A stretch of DNA of 51,163 nt from the NCBI GenBank assembly GCA_031431335.1, contig JANPDG010000127.1, positions 1-51,163 on the forward strand, in the 5' to 3' direction. The DNA comes from JAAFIP01 sp031431335. GTDB lineage: Bacteria > Pseudomonadota > Gammaproteobacteria > Burkholderiales > Burkholderiaceae_C. The notes under the pieces were generated by a model. The model ran no database searches. It was not told the origin of the DNA and saw nothing but the letters and a program-made list of their open reading frames with translations. A program made the position numbers and the translations under genes. Shown one piece after another: positions 23,547 to 32,632 of the stretch. How positions within the stretch are numbered: the stretch's first letter is position 1; each line of letters opens with the position of its first letter.

Positions 23547-25633
23547 TTGGGAAGGGCAGAGGTCGCTGATGTGGCCAGGGTTGCAGCCATGGGGCTTGCA
23601 GTGGCGGTTGTTAAATGGGGCAGGGCGGGTAATTGTGCAAACTGTGCTCGCAGTGTAGCCAATGTTGCGCTGCGTTCTGGCGCTGCAGCGTAGCGCAGTG
23701 CTTCAAGTTGTAGCAGCCAGTGGTGCAGGGGCTGCGCGGCGTTGCCCCACAGCGAGCTGGCGCGGCGCGCCAGCTCGCGCGGGGGTGTGGCGTCGTCGCT
23801 GGGCAGGCCTGCGGCGCTTAGGCGTTTGCGGGCGGCGTGCAGCAGGCGCAGCCAAGGGTCGTGTTGGCTGCGGCTGTACAGCGTCCAGGCCGCGCCCACC
23901 AGGCTCACGGCCACGATGATGCCAATGAGCACATAGCTCAGGTCTTCCCAGCTGGGTGAGGCAAAGCCGATGCTTTTGAGCAAATCAAGCTGCTTGCTCT
24001 GGGTGTAGTTGAGCACCCATTGGTTCCAGCTGTTGTTTACCGCCTCCCAGGCTGCGCGCAGCTGAGCGGCCATCGACGGGCTCATGACTGTGCCAAAAGC
24101 CGACGCCACAATGCCTTGCGGCGCAGCCAGCCTTGAAAACTCGCCAATGCGGCTGGGCGATACAGCGCTGGTGGGGTCAACCCTCACCCAGCCCACTCCA
24201 GGTTGCCACACCTCGGCCCAGGCATGTGCGTCGCTTTGGCGCACGGTCCAAAAGCCATCTACGGGGTTGATTTGGCCGCCTTGGTAGCCGGTGACAATGC
24301 GGGCGGGCACATCGAGCGCGCGCATGAGGATGACAAAGCTGGACGCAATGTGTTCGCAAAAGCCTTCTTTTTTATCGAACCAAAACTCGTCTGCCGTTTC
24401 GCGGCCATACAGGCCGGGCTCTAGGGTGTAGCGGTAGCCGCCGGTGCGCAGGCGGCGCATCACCTCGGGCACCAGCACGCTGGCATCGGCCTGGGCAAAT
24501 CGCGCGTCACGCCGTATCTCAGTGGCCAGTTGCAGGGTGCGCGGGTTAAAGCTGGCGGGCAGGTCGATAAAGTCTTGCAGGCCCACCATCGTGCGCGTGG
24601 GGCCGTGGGCAAACTCTACGCTGCTGGTGGCGCTGTAGCGCAGCAGGTCGGTCACGGGCTTGTTGCTCAACCACAGCAAATCGGGCGTCATTGCCACCTC
24701 GTGGCCGGGTACGTTGGGCGGCTGCAGCGCGGCGTCGAGCACCAGCAGCCAAGGGCGGTTGTTGGGCTCTAGTGTCACTTGGTAATTGAGGGGCTTGCCG
24801 GTTAACTGCAAGCGCGATGGCACGGCAAAACGTCTAGAAATCTGCCCTGTGTTGGCCCGCCACTCTTTGCCGTCAAACACGCTGAGCACTGGCCCGCGAA
24901 AATACATCTCTGACTGCGCAGGCCAGCTGCTGGGCGGGCCGTCAAACTTGATGCGCATGGCAATCGACTCGTCCAGCGCCAGCTTGGCAATCGAGCCAAC
25001 TTGCATGCTGCCCGACAGGCCGCTGCGCCCAGTCATGCCGTCGCTTGGAATACCCCACAGCGGTGCAAGCCTAGGAAACAGCATGAACAGCACCACCATG
25101 ATGGGCGCGCCCAGCAGCACCATCGAGCCTGCAATCTTGGCTGGTGCGGTGAGCGGCGGCTTGCCCACCTGCATGTGCGCGTTGACCAGCGCAGTGAGCA
25201 GGCCCATCAGCGCTATCAGCATGGCAGCCGCAGTCAGCAGCGACTGCGAGAAGAAAAAATTGGTCAGCATCGTGAAGAAGCCGAGAAAAAATATCACAAA
25301 TGCATCGCGCCGTGCGCGCAGCTCCAGCGTCTTAAGGCACAGCAGCACCACAATGAGCGTAACACCTGCGTCACGGCCCAGCAGGGTTTTGTGGGATGCC
25401 AGCGTGGCGGCTACGGTAATGATCAACAGCAGCATGCGCCACCACGCCGAGGGCAGCGGCGCGCCAATCCAGGCCAGCTTGCCGCGCCAAGCCAGCACGC
25501 CTGCAGCCAGCGCGCTGCACCACAGCGGCAGCTGCTGCACCTGCGGCAGGATGACCCAGGCAATCACGAGCAGCAAAAACAGCGTGTCCCGGGTGTCACG
25601 GGGCAGGTGGGTGAGCTTGCGCGCGGCTAGCAT
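23543..25633 (-). CDS. tgpA: TgpA-type transglutaminase-like membrane protein (DUF3488)
   Basis: About 696 residues from ATG 25633 (GGAAG lies ten bases upstream; a GTG at 25654 would add seven residues). Five to six N-terminal transmembrane helices (to about 195) are followed by a large periplasmic transglutaminase-like domain. Its Cys-His-Asp triad is visible in KKEGFCEH (C426), SDAHAWAEVW (H470) and VRVDPTSAV (D486). A further helix (about 570) and a C-terminal DUF4129-like tail follow. In Pseudomonas TgpA is essential and sits in the same moxR/DUF58/tgpA order. The role is probably in envelope protein processing or crosslinking; the exact substrate is not known. It overlaps DUF58 upstream and mltB downstream. 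Confidence 0.92.
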   Translation of the reverse strand: MLAARKLTHLPRDTRDTLFLLLVIAWVILPQVQQLPLWCSALAAGVLAWRGKLAWIGAPLPSAWWRMLLLIITVAATLASHKTLLGRDAGVTLIVVLLCLKTLELRARRDAFVIFFLGFFTMLTNFFFSQSLLTAAAMLIALMGLLTALVNAHMQVGKPPLTAPAKIAGSMVLLGAPIMVVLFMLFPRLAPLWGIPSDGMTGRSGLSGSMQVGSIAKLALDESIAMRIKFDGPPSSWPAQSEMYFRGPVLSVFDGKEWRANTGQISRRFAVPSRLQLTGKPLNYQVTLEPNNRPWLLVLDAALQPPNVPGHEVAMTPDLLWLSNKPVTDLLRYSATSSVEFAHGPTRTMVGLQDFIDLPASFNPRTLQLATEIRRDARFAQADASVLVPEVMRRLRTGGYRYTLEPGLYGRETADEFWFDKKEGFCEHIASSFVILMRALDVPARIVTGYQGGQINPVDGFWTVRQSDAHAWAEVWQPGVGWVRVDPTSAVSPSRIGEFSRLAAPQGIVASAFGTVMSPSMAAQLRAAWEAVNNSWNQWVLNYTQSKQLDLLKSIGFASPSWEDLSYVLIGIIVAVSLVGAAWTLYSRSQHDPWLRLLHAARKRLSAAGLPSDDATPPRELARRASSLWGNAAQPLHHWLLQLEALRYAAAPERSATLATLRAQFAQLPALPHLTTATASPMAATLATSATSALPK

Positions 25634-26628
25634 AGTGCCAAGGCTTCCAAGCACTGGCGCTTGTGCGCCTCGCCGCTGGCGGGCTTGATCTCGCGGCTGG
25701 GCAGGCGCAGGCCGTAGTCGCAGCCTACGCTGTCAGCTGCCAGCACCCAGGCTGTGAGGCGGCTTAGCTTGTGCTCTGTGTCCAGATGGCCACAGGTGGC
25801 AAAGTCCAGCCACAGCTCATAGCGCTGGGCTTGCTGGGTGTCGCGGCTGATCAGATCATCAGAGCCGCGCGCCACGGCTTTGGCCACTTGCTTCCATACA
25901 ATGAGTTTCATCGGGTCGCCGCGCCGGTAGCCGCGCACGCCATCAAACTCGCCCGTGCTTTGCGACTGCGCGGCCACACCGCCGCCTGCGCGCGGCTCGC
26001 CTGGCGGCAGTGGGGGTGCAAAAGCCTCGGGCGCAGGGTAGACCAGCACCTGCGACTTGGGCCGCCACACCGTCCACACTCTGAAGGTACCCAGCGGAAA
26101 CCGCGTCTCGGCAGTCAGGTCGGGCAAGCGGTGCAGGCCGCGCGTGGCAGGCTGAAAGCCAATATGCACCGTCGCGCTGCCTTGACCTTGCACGTCGGTC
26201 CACGACCAATGGTTAGCGTCTAGCAGGCTCAGGCCAATACTGTGGCGGGTTGACTTGCGGGTATGGGCTAGCTGCACATCAAACTGCGCCGTGCTGCCTG
26301 CAAACTGCGCGCTGGGGGGGGCCAAGTGCATCGTCAGGCCGCGCAGGTTGCCGTGGCACACATGCATGCCCACCACCGCAGCGCCTGCGAGCATAAAGGT
26401 CAGCAGGTAGCCTAAGTTAAGCTGGTAGTTGATCGACGCCACCAGCAGCACCAGCAGCGTGAGCGCCAACATGCAGCCGGCGCGGGTGGGCAAGATGTAT
26501 ACGTTGCGCTGCCCCAGCGTCAGGCTGTCGGTGAGCGGCAGACGGCTTTGCCACCATTGGCGAAAGCGCCTGCGCACCCAAGCCAATGGGTTGTATGACA
26601 CAAGGGGCTGTGTAGCCATGCTGGACAT
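25627..26628 (-). CDS. DUF58 domain-containing protein
   Basis: A 333-residue protein with two transmembrane helices (about 47-86) and a C-terminal DUF58 region. The hallmark is FDGVRGYRRGDPMKLIVWKQVAK (about 233-255). DUF58 proteins have a von Willebrand-like fold and work with MoxR ATPases as metal- or chaperone-linked partners; the biochemical role is not settled. ATG 26628 and ATG 26619 are both possible starts. It lies 7 bases after moxR and its end overlaps the tgpA start, so the three form one translationally linked unit. Confidence 0.9.
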   Translation of the reverse strand: MSSMATQPLVSYNPLAWVRRRFRQWWQSRLPLTDSLTLGQRNVYILPTRAGCMLALTLLVLLVASINYQLNLGYLLTFMLAGAAVVGMHVCHGNLRGLTMHLAPPSAQFAGSTAQFDVQLAHTRKSTRHSIGLSLLDANHWSWTDVQGQGSATVHIGFQPATRGLHRLPDLTAETRFPLGTFRVWTVWRPKSQVLVYPAPEAFAPPLPPGEPRAGGGVAAQSQSTGEFDGVRGYRRGDPMKLIVWKQVAKAVARGSDDLISRDTQQAQRYELWLDFATCGHLDTEHKLSRLTAWVLAADSVGCDYGLRLPSREIKPASGEAHKRQCLEALALC

Positions 26629-26635
26629 TTAAGTT

Positions 26636-27577
26636 TTATGGCAGTGGCACCGACAGCACCATCGCGCGCACCTGCTCGACAGCGCCGCGCCCGGCGTCGG
26701 CCACGGGCACCATGCGGTGGGCAATGGTCTGCGGCAAGATGGCCTGTACGTCGTCGGGGGCCACATAGTCACGTCCGGCCAAGAGCGCCTGCGCCTTGGC
26801 TGCGCGCACCAGGGCGATGCCAGCGCGCGGGCTCAGGCCCTGCAAAAACCAGCGTCCTGAGCGGGTGGCGGCAATCAGGTCTTGCACATAATTTAGCAGT
26901 GGGTCAGCGGCGTGCACGGCCTGCACCGCTGCTTGCGCCGCCTTGAGCGCTTGGGGTGTGAACACAGCGGGCAGGGCCGCCACCATGTCGCGCCGGTCGT
27001 TGCCTGCCAGCAGGCTGCGCTCGGCGGCGCGGTCGGGGTAGCCCAGCGATATGCGCATTAAAAAGCGGTCGAGCTGGCTCTCGGGCAGGGCGTAGGTGCC
27101 CAGCTGGTCGTGCGGGTTTTGGGTAGCGATGACAAAAAATGGATCGGGCAAGGGGCGTGTAGCTCCCTCAACGGTGACTTGTTTTTCTTCCATTGCTTCA
27201 AGCAGGGCCGACTGGGTTTTGGGGCTGGCACGGTTAATCTCGTCGGCCAGCAGCACTTGGGCAAACAGCGGGCCGGGGTGAAACTTGAACCCACCTTGGC
27301 CGTCACTTCCTCCGCGCTCGTAGATCGACACGCCAGACAAGTCGCTGGGCATCAGGTCGGCGGTGAACTGCACGCGGGAGAACTGCAGGCCAAAACTGCG
27401 CGACAGCGCGTGGGCCAGCGTGGTTTTGCCCACACCAGGCACGTCCTCGATCAATAAATGTCCGCCAGCGAGCAAACAGGCCACGCAGTCTTGCACTTGG
27501 CTGGGTTTGCCTACAATCACCGTGTTAAGCTGCTTTAAGAGCGTTTGGAGTAACTGGTTTGTGTGTTGAGTATCCAT
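26636..27577 (-). CDS. MoxR-family AAA+ ATPase
   Basis: A 313-residue AAA+ ATPase, the usual MoxR length. Walker A is EDVPGVGKTTLAHA (K51), Walker B LLADEINRASPKTQSALLEAM, and sensor 1 FVIATQNPHDQLGTYALPESQLDRFL. The C-terminal lid has GLSPRAGIALVRAAKAQALLAGRDYV. It probably acts as a chaperone that remodels or activates proteins through the DUF58 partner. It is the first gene of the minus-strand moxR / DUF58 / tgpA / mltB operon and is divergent from the deacetylase gene, with only about 33 bases between starts. Confidence 0.95.
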   Translation of the reverse strand: MDTQHTNQLLQTLLKQLNTVIVGKPSQVQDCVACLLAGGHLLIEDVPGVGKTTLAHALSRSFGLQFSRVQFTADLMPSDLSGVSIYERGGSDGQGGFKFHPGPLFAQVLLADEINRASPKTQSALLEAMEEKQVTVEGATRPLPDPFFVIATQNPHDQLGTYALPESQLDRFLMRISLGYPDRAAERSLLAGNDRRDMVAALPAVFTPQALKAAQAAVQAVHAADPLLNYVQDLIAATRSGRWFLQGLSPRAGIALVRAAKAQALLAGRDYVAPDDVQAILPQTIAHRMVPVADAGRGAVEQVRAMVLSVPLP

Positions 27578-27610
27578 ACGCTAACGATACCCTAAAACCC
27601 GCATTTGACG

Positions 27611-28561
27611 ATGACAACAGGTTATTTCACCCACAGAGATTTTCACCTTCACGAGATGGGTGCTGGCCACCCTGAGTGCCCCGAGCGGCTGGATGCTATC
27701 AACGACCGGCTGATCAGCTCTGGCCTGGGCGATGTGCTCTCGCACTGCGATGTGCCGCTGGCCTCGCTGACCGATGTGGAGCTGGCCCACGGGCGGATGT
27801 ATATCGCCTCCTTGCAAGGCTTGGGCCAGCGCCTGGCGCAAGAGGTGCAGGCTGGCGGGCCAGACCATTTGCAAATCGACCCCGACACCTCTATCAACAG
27901 GCACACCTGGCAAGCCGCCTTGCGCGCAGCTGGCGCTGCTCTGGCTGCTACTAATGCAGTCATTGCGGGTGAGCTGACCAATGCATTTTGCGCTGTGCGC
28001 CCGCCCGGACACCACGCCTGCCGCGACAAAGCGATGGGGTTTTGCTTTTTTAACAATGTGGCGATTGCCGCCAAACATGCGCTGAACCACCATGGCTTGC
28101 AGCGCGTGGCGATCGTCGATTTTGATGTGCACCACGGCAACGGTACTGAAGATATATTGTCTGGCGATGAGCGCGCGTTGATGGTGGGTATATTTCAGCA
28201 CCCGCTGTACCCCTACAGCGGCACCGCCAGCCCAGCGCACAACATGCACAACCTGCCAGTGCCTGCGTATACCAAGGGCGAGGCCGTGCGCGAGATGTTT
28301 GTGGCCGATTTACTGCCCCGCTTAGAAGCGTTCAAGCCGGAGATGATTTTTATCAGCGCAGGCTTTGACGCCCACCGCGAAGACGAACTAGGTCAGCTCG
28401 GCTTGCTAGAAAGCGACTACGAGTGGATGACCCAGCAGATCAACGCAGTGGCCAAACGGCATGCCAAGGGCCGGATTGTCAGTTGCCTAGAGGGCGGCTA
28501 CGCGCTGGGCGCGCTGGCGCGCAGCGTGGAAGTGCATTTGCGGGTGCTTGCAGACGTTTAA
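27611..28561 (+). CDS. Histone-deacetylase-family (acetylpolyamine/acetoin-type) amidohydrolase
   Basis: 316 residues from ATG 27611 (a TTG two codons earlier is unneeded). HDAC-fold landmarks: GHPECPERL, FCAVRPPGHHA, GFCFFNNVAIAA, the zinc site VDFDVHHGNGTE, and ISAGFDAHREDELG with EGGY near the end. The zinc ligands are the Asp and His of DFDVHH and the Asp of SAGFDAH. The family removes acetyl groups from lysine, polyamines or small amides; bacterial members of this class II-like group often have unknown substrates. It is convergent with yebC. Confidence 0.93.
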   Translation: MTTGYFTHRDFHLHEMGAGHPECPERLDAINDRLISSGLGDVLSHCDVPLASLTDVELAHGRMYIASLQGLGQRLAQEVQAGGPDHLQIDPDTSINRHTWQAALRAAGAALAATNAVIAGELTNAFCAVRPPGHHACRDKAMGFCFFNNVAIAAKHALNHHGLQRVAIVDFDVHHGNGTEDILSGDERALMVGIFQHPLYPYSGTASPAHNMHNLPVPAYTKGEAVREMFVADLLPRLEAFKPEMIFISAGFDAHREDELGQLGLLESDYEWMTQQINAVAKRHAKGRIVSCLEGGYALGALARSVEVHLRVLADV

Positions 28562-28575
28562 TCGGATTGGCTTAT

Positions 28576-28615
28576 CGGCCTAGCTGATGGCTTAGCGGCC
28601 TAGCTGATGGCTTAG
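28576..28615. repeat. Perfect 20-bp tandem duplication at the yebC 3' end
   Basis: CGGCCTAGCTGATGGCTTAG occurs twice in a row (28576-28595 and 28596-28615) with no difference, in the short gap between two convergent genes. It overlaps the yebC stop codon at 28612-28614. This is probably a recent slippage or duplication event. Confidence 0.9.
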
Positions 28616-29349
28616 CCCGCCAAGCTCACATACACGTTTTGCACATCGTCGTTGCTGTCAATCGCCGCAAGAAAGGCTTCCACTTCTTCTAAATGCTCAG
28701 CGCTCAGGTTGGCAGGGTTGACCGGGTTTTTAGGCTTGTAGCCCAGCTTGGCAGTCAAGACCGTAAAGCCATGTGCGGGCAGGGCGCGGCTCACCAAGTC
28801 TAGCTCGGTGGGGTCGGTGTAGAACAATGTCGTGCCAGGTTTCACTAGGTGGTCTTCGTCGGTGCTCTCTACCGCTTCCAAGTCTTGCGCACCTGCTTCG
28901 ATGGCGGCTGTGTCCGCATCAGCGCCAGGCACTGTGGGTTCGGCTTCGATCATGCCCAGATGGTCAAAGTCCCAAGACACCGAGCCAGAGGCACCTAACT
29001 GCCCTTTGCGAAACAGCACCCGCATCTCAGGCGCCGTGCGCTTGACATTGTCAGTCAGGCACTCGACCATGACGGCCACTTGGTGCGGGGCAAAGCCTTC
29101 GTAGATCACATGCTCAAAGCTGACCGCCTCACCCGTCAAGCCTGCACCTTTTTTGATGGCTCGGTCTAGTGTGTCTTTGGGCATGGAGACTTTGCGGGCC
29201 TGTTCTACCACCAGGCGCAGGCGCGAGTTGCTGGCTGGGTCGGCCCCGTTGCGTGCGGCCACCATGATGTCTTTGGCCAAACGACCAAACAGCTTGCCTC
29301 TGGCATTGGCTGCCAATTCTTTGCCTTTTGCTTTCCACTGTGCGCCCAT
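28612..29349 (-). CDS. yebC: YebC/PmpR-family DNA-binding / translation-associated protein
   Basis: 245 residues from ATG 29349, with AAGGA nine bases upstream. The N-terminus MGAQWKAKGKELAANARGKLFGRLAKDIMVAARNGADP is the family signature (canonically GHSKW; here GAQWK). Further features: KVSMPKDTLDRAIKKGAG, YEGFAPHQVAVMVECLTDN and FRKGQLGASGSVSWDFDHLG. Members act as transcriptional regulators (PmpR) and, in recent work, help ribosomes with proline-rich stretches. The GAQWK start is the YeeN-like variant. A longer frame upstream to 29397 is rejected for lack of family match. Confidence 0.95.
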   Translation of the reverse strand: MGAQWKAKGKELAANARGKLFGRLAKDIMVAARNGADPASNSRLRLVVEQARKVSMPKDTLDRAIKKGAGLTGEAVSFEHVIYEGFAPHQVAVMVECLTDNVKRTAPEMRVLFRKGQLGASGSVSWDFDHLGMIEAEPTVPGADADTAAIEAGAQDLEAVESTDEDHLVKPGTTLFYTDPTELDLVSRALPAHGFTVLTAKLGYKPKNPVNPANLSAEHLEEVEAFLAAIDSNDDVQNVYVSLAG

Positions 29350-29456
29350 GTGATGTATTCCTTGAAGTTCTAGCGCGATGGCGCTTGGCGGTGTCAAAAA
29401 TTCTGAGATACACGATTTTATACGTCTGCCCCGCTAGGCTGGGCCACAATAGCGCT

Positions 29457-30710
29457 ATGAATCAAATCACCGCTTTACTCAAGGATATTGCCCGCCCCGA
29501 CGCTTGGATCGAGATTTCTGCATTGTTGGCCTGCTTGGTGCTGGCCTACGGACTGATCCATTGGCAGCGGCCAGCGCGTTTGCTGGGCAGCAGCGCGCTG
29601 GACAAAGAGTCGGTCTGGTTTGGCAGGCGCACGCTCGATGGCGTGCTGTTTCCGCTACTTGCGTTGGTGCTGGTGTATGCCATCAAGCTCATGTGGTTTA
29701 ACGACCCCGGCTACGCCTTGCTGCGCTTGGCCGCACCTATTTTATTGGCTTTGAGCGCCATTCGGTTGATTGCGCGGGTACTGTCTGCTGCTTATCCCAT
29801 GTCGTCTTTGGCCAAGTTGGTGGAGCGATTTTTCTCATGGTTGGTGTGGCTGGGCGTGGTGCTCTGGCTGATAGGCGCGCTGCCGGCGCTGACCGAAGAG
29901 CTTGAATCGATGAAGTTCAGCTTGGGCAAATCGAAGATCAATTTGCTGACCATCTTCGAAGGGCTATTGTCTGCTGGGCTGGTGCTGGTGGTGAGCCTGT
30001 GGATTTCGGCCACCATTGAGGCCAAAGTGCTGCGCGAAGCGGTGACTGACCTGTCGCTGCGCAAAATTACCGCCAATGCGATTCGCGCTTTGCTGTTACT
30101 GGTGGGCATGATGTTTGCGCTGTCAGCTCTGGGCGTTGACCTGACGGCGCTGTCGGTGCTGGGCGGCGCGTTTGGCGTGGGCTTGGGGCTGGGCCTGCAA
30201 AAGCTGGCAGCTAACTACGTGAGCGGATTCGTTATCTTGCTAGAGCGTAGCCTGCGTATTGGGGACACGGTGAAGGTAGACACCTTTGAAGGCAAAATCT
30301 CTGACATCAAAACCCGCTATACGGTGATTCGCGCAGCCAATGGGCGCGAGGCGATTGTGCCCAACGACAAGCTGATTACTGAGCGCGTAGAAAACCTCAC
30401 AGGCCTTGACCCCGTGATCACCATCACCAGCAACATCACAGTGGCTTATGACAGTAATGTCGCGCAGGTGCAGCAGCTTTTGTGTGAGGCAAGTTTGCAG
30501 TTTCCGCGTGTGCTCAAGCATCCTGCGCCCGAGGCGCATTTGGCTAATTTTGCGGCAACCGGACTGGAGTTCAGCCTGTGCTTTTGCATCAACGACCCAG
30601 ACAACGGTGAGCTCAATATCAAAGGCCAGGTGAACGCTGCGGTGCTGCAAGCGCTGCGCAGCGCAGGTGTGCAGATTGCGTACCCGCAACAGGTAATATT
30701 AAAGCATTGA
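29457..30710 (+). CDS. MscS-family mechanosensitive ion channel
   Basis: 417 residues from ATG 29457. About five N-terminal hydrophobic segments precede the conserved pore helix region (SALGVDLTALSVLGGAFGVGLGLGLQKLAANYVSGFVILLERSL, about 222-265), rich in Gly/Ala as in MscS TM3. It is followed by the beta domain with GDTVKVDTFEGKISDIKTRYTVIRAANGREAIVPND and a C-terminal alpha/beta domain. It is expected to open under membrane tension during hypo-osmotic shock. It is larger than E. coli MscS (286 residues). The stop is followed directly by repeat copy 7. Confidence 0.94.
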   Translation: MNQITALLKDIARPDAWIEISALLACLVLAYGLIHWQRPARLLGSSALDKESVWFGRRTLDGVLFPLLALVLVYAIKLMWFNDPGYALLRLAAPILLALSAIRLIARVLSAAYPMSSLAKLVERFFSWLVWLGVVLWLIGALPALTEELESMKFSLGKSKINLLTIFEGLLSAGLVLVVSLWISATIEAKVLREAVTDLSLRKITANAIRALLLLVGMMFALSALGVDLTALSVLGGAFGVGLGLGLQKLAANYVSGFVILLERSLRIGDTVKVDTFEGKISDIKTRYTVIRAANGREAIVPNDKLITERVENLTGLDPVITITSNITVAYDSNVAQVQQLLCEASLQFPRVLKHPAPEAHLANFAATGLEFSLCFCINDPDNGELNIKGQVNAAVLQALRSAGVQIAYPQQVILKH

Positions 30711-30712
30711 AC

Positions 30713-30780
30713 TACTTTTTATACTATAAAAATAATAGCGAACTATTGAATATCCACGTCGGAAAAATGCCCAAAAATTT
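30713..30780 (+). repeat. Dispersed ISTSE-type repeat, copy 7
   Basis: It starts two bases after the MscS stop, in sense orientation: ACTATAAAAATAATAGCGAA, CTATTGAATATCCACGTCGG, then AAAAATGCCCAAAAATTTGGG. It lies between convergent genes and so also follows the TRAP transporter cluster in antisense. The AATAG-CGAA-CTATT loop differs from the other copies while the stem is kept. Confidence 0.9.
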
Positions 30781-30828
30781 GGGTAAAACGTACAGCGCAA
30801 TATGCCCGACGATTCAAGCGCTAAGCTG

Positions 30829-32145
30829 CTAAGGCACCAAGCTGGGTAGCCACAAACTGATCTGCGGAAACGCCACCAGCAAGACCAGTACAAAAATCAT
30901 CACCATAACAAATGGCCAGCAGCCCTTGAAGATGGCGCTCAAACCCACACCGGGCAATAAAGAGTTAAGTACAAACAGGTTCATGCCCACAGGCGGCGAG
31001 ATCAGCCCGATCTGGACAATCATCACGATCAGCACGCCAAACCACACCGGGTCAAACCCCAGCGCCGTGACGATAGGAAAAAACAGCGGAATAGTGAGCA
31101 GCACCATGGTGAGCTCCTCCATCACCGTGCCTAAGACCACATAGATCAGCATCATCGCTGCAATGATCATGGTGGGAGAGAAACCTTGGTGGGTGATCCA
31201 CTCTTTCAGGTCGCCCGGCATGCTGGTGAAGTTGACAAAATTAGCGAAGATGGTAGCTGCGATCAGCAGCGTGAACAGCATGGCGGTGGTGCGCGCAGAC
31301 TCAACTAGCACTTGGTAAAAAATGGTCCACGTCAAACGCCTGCGCGCCAGTGCAAATAAAAATGCACCACTGGCGCCAATGCCTGCACCCTCAGTGGCAG
31401 TAAAAACGCCGCCATAAATGCCGCCCAGCACCACCAGCGCTAACAGCAACACGCCCCATATGCCGCGCAAGGCGCGCCAGCGCTGCGGCCAAGTGCTGCG
31501 TTCACCTGCGGGAGCATGCCATGTGGATTGCTCACCTTGCGCTGTAGACCCGCGCGCCGTCATGATGGCAATGCAGACCATCATCAAGAGCGCAGTCAAA
31601 ATGCCCGGAATCACTCCTGCGGCAAACAGCTTGCCAATATTGGTTTCGGTGATGATGCCGTAGATCACCATGATGGTGGACGGCGGAATCATGATGCCCA
31701 GCGTGCCGCCAGCTGCCATAACTCCGGTGGACAGGCTGTCGCTGTAGCCCAGTTTTTTCATGCTTGGGTAGGCTACCTTGCTCATGGTGGCCGCTGTGGC
31801 TATAGACGAGCCGCAGATCGCGCCAAATCCTGCGCAGGCTGCTACGGTAGCGTGGGCCAAACCGCCGCGAAAGTGACCGATGAAAGCATAGGCTGCTGCA
31901 AACAGCTCGTGCGCCAGCCCCGCGCGTGCGACAAAATTGCCCATCAAGATAAACAAAGGAATGACGGATAGCGTGTAGGCAAAACCTGTTTCGTGCACCA
32001 CCTGTGCGGTGCTGGCCAGCGCAGGCATCCAGCCGCGTGTGAGGCCCATGCCCACGATACCGACGATACCCATCGAAAAAGCCAAAGGCACGCGCAGCAA
32101 CGCAAGTACAAAGATGGCGGCAAAGCCTAACAACGAATCCGTCAC
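30829..32145 (-). CDS. dctM: TRAP transporter large permease (DctM-like)
   Basis: 438 residues from GTG 32145, which overlaps the DctQ stop by four bases (GTGA); the longer open frame has an Arg-rich start that does not fit. Twelve or so transmembrane helices are present. Family landmarks: LSVIPLFILMGNFVARAGLA, GSSIATAATMSKVAYPSMKKLGY, GTLGIMIPPSTIMVIYGI and GLISPPVGMNLFVLNS. It forms the sodium-coupled translocation channel with DctQ. About 23 residues between TM helices are hydrophilic (near ARGSTAQGEQSTWHAP). The substrate class (organic acids) is family knowledge. Confidence 0.94.
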   Translation of the reverse strand: MTDSLLGFAAIFVLALLRVPLAFSMGIVGIVGMGLTRGWMPALASTAQVVHETGFAYTLSVIPLFILMGNFVARAGLAHELFAAAYAFIGHFRGGLAHATVAACAGFGAICGSSIATAATMSKVAYPSMKKLGYSDSLSTGVMAAGGTLGIMIPPSTIMVIYGIITETNIGKLFAAGVIPGILTALLMMVCIAIMTARGSTAQGEQSTWHAPAGERSTWPQRWRALRGIWGVLLLALVVLGGIYGGVFTATEGAGIGASGAFLFALARRRLTWTIFYQVLVESARTTAMLFTLLIAATIFANFVNFTSMPGDLKEWITHQGFSPTMIIAAMMLIYVVLGTVMEELTMVLLTIPLFFPIVTALGFDPVWFGVLIVMIVQIGLISPPVGMNLFVLNSLLPGVGLSAIFKGCWPFVMVMIFVLVLLVAFPQISLWLPSLVP

Positions 32146-32627
32146 AGCACGGCGCCTTCGCCGTCTGCCAGGTCTGCTGGTGGCCTGGCTGCCAGTGCCA
32201 TATGCAATACGCCTGTGATACCGCACAGCAGGCTCATGGCATAAATAAATGGGGCTTTGGCAATTTTTAGTTGGGCGGTGGTGTCACCGTTGGCGGCAAA
32301 GTCTGTCGCTGTTTGCCACATCAAGTAAGCCAAGCCGAGCATCAGCGCCGCGCAAAGCAGGTGCACGGCTGCGCGCTGCAGTTTGCCCAGCCATGCTGGC
32401 CACACACTGTCTAGTGAGTCGAACACCACATGCTCACCTCGGCTAGAGACCAGGGGCAAGCCTGCAAAAATCACTACCACCATGAGCAGCTCAGTGAGCT
32501 CTAGCGAGCCAGGTATGGACTGGGAGAAAAGTTTGCGGCCACCCACGTCAAAAAACGTGAGCACCATGATGCCAAACAGCGCTGCAGCGCACAGAGCGCC
32601 ACAAAAATGCGCGAGAACTTTGCGCAA
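32142..32627 (-). CDS. dctQ: TRAP transporter small permease (DctQ-like)
   Basis: 161 residues with four hydrophobic helices (about 10-30, 42-60, 85-105, 125-145). VVIFAGLPLVSSRGEHVVFDSL is the family signature. The start appears to be TTG 32627, five bases after the DctP stop; no ATG or GTG is better placed. It is the membrane partner of DctM and is translationally coupled to it. Confidence 0.88.
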   Translation of the reverse strand: MRKVLAHFCGALCAAALFGIMVLTFFDVGGRKLFSQSIPGSLELTELLMVVVIFAGLPLVSSRGEHVVFDSLDSVWPAWLGKLQRAAVHLLCAALMLGLAYLMWQTATDFAANGDTTAQLKIAKAPFIYAMSLLCGITGVLHMALAARPPADLADGEGAVL

Positions 32628-32632
32628 GAAGA

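Noticed and set aside
24786..25688. A 300-codon plus-strand frame opposite tgpA
   Set aside because: It is composed of Ser/Arg/Ala-rich sequence without motifs, and tgpA on the other strand has a full catalytic triad and operon context.
27581..28249. A 222-codon minus-strand frame opposite the deacetylase gene
   Set aside because: It overlaps the moxR promoter side and runs antisense to HDAC motifs; there is no recognisable domain.
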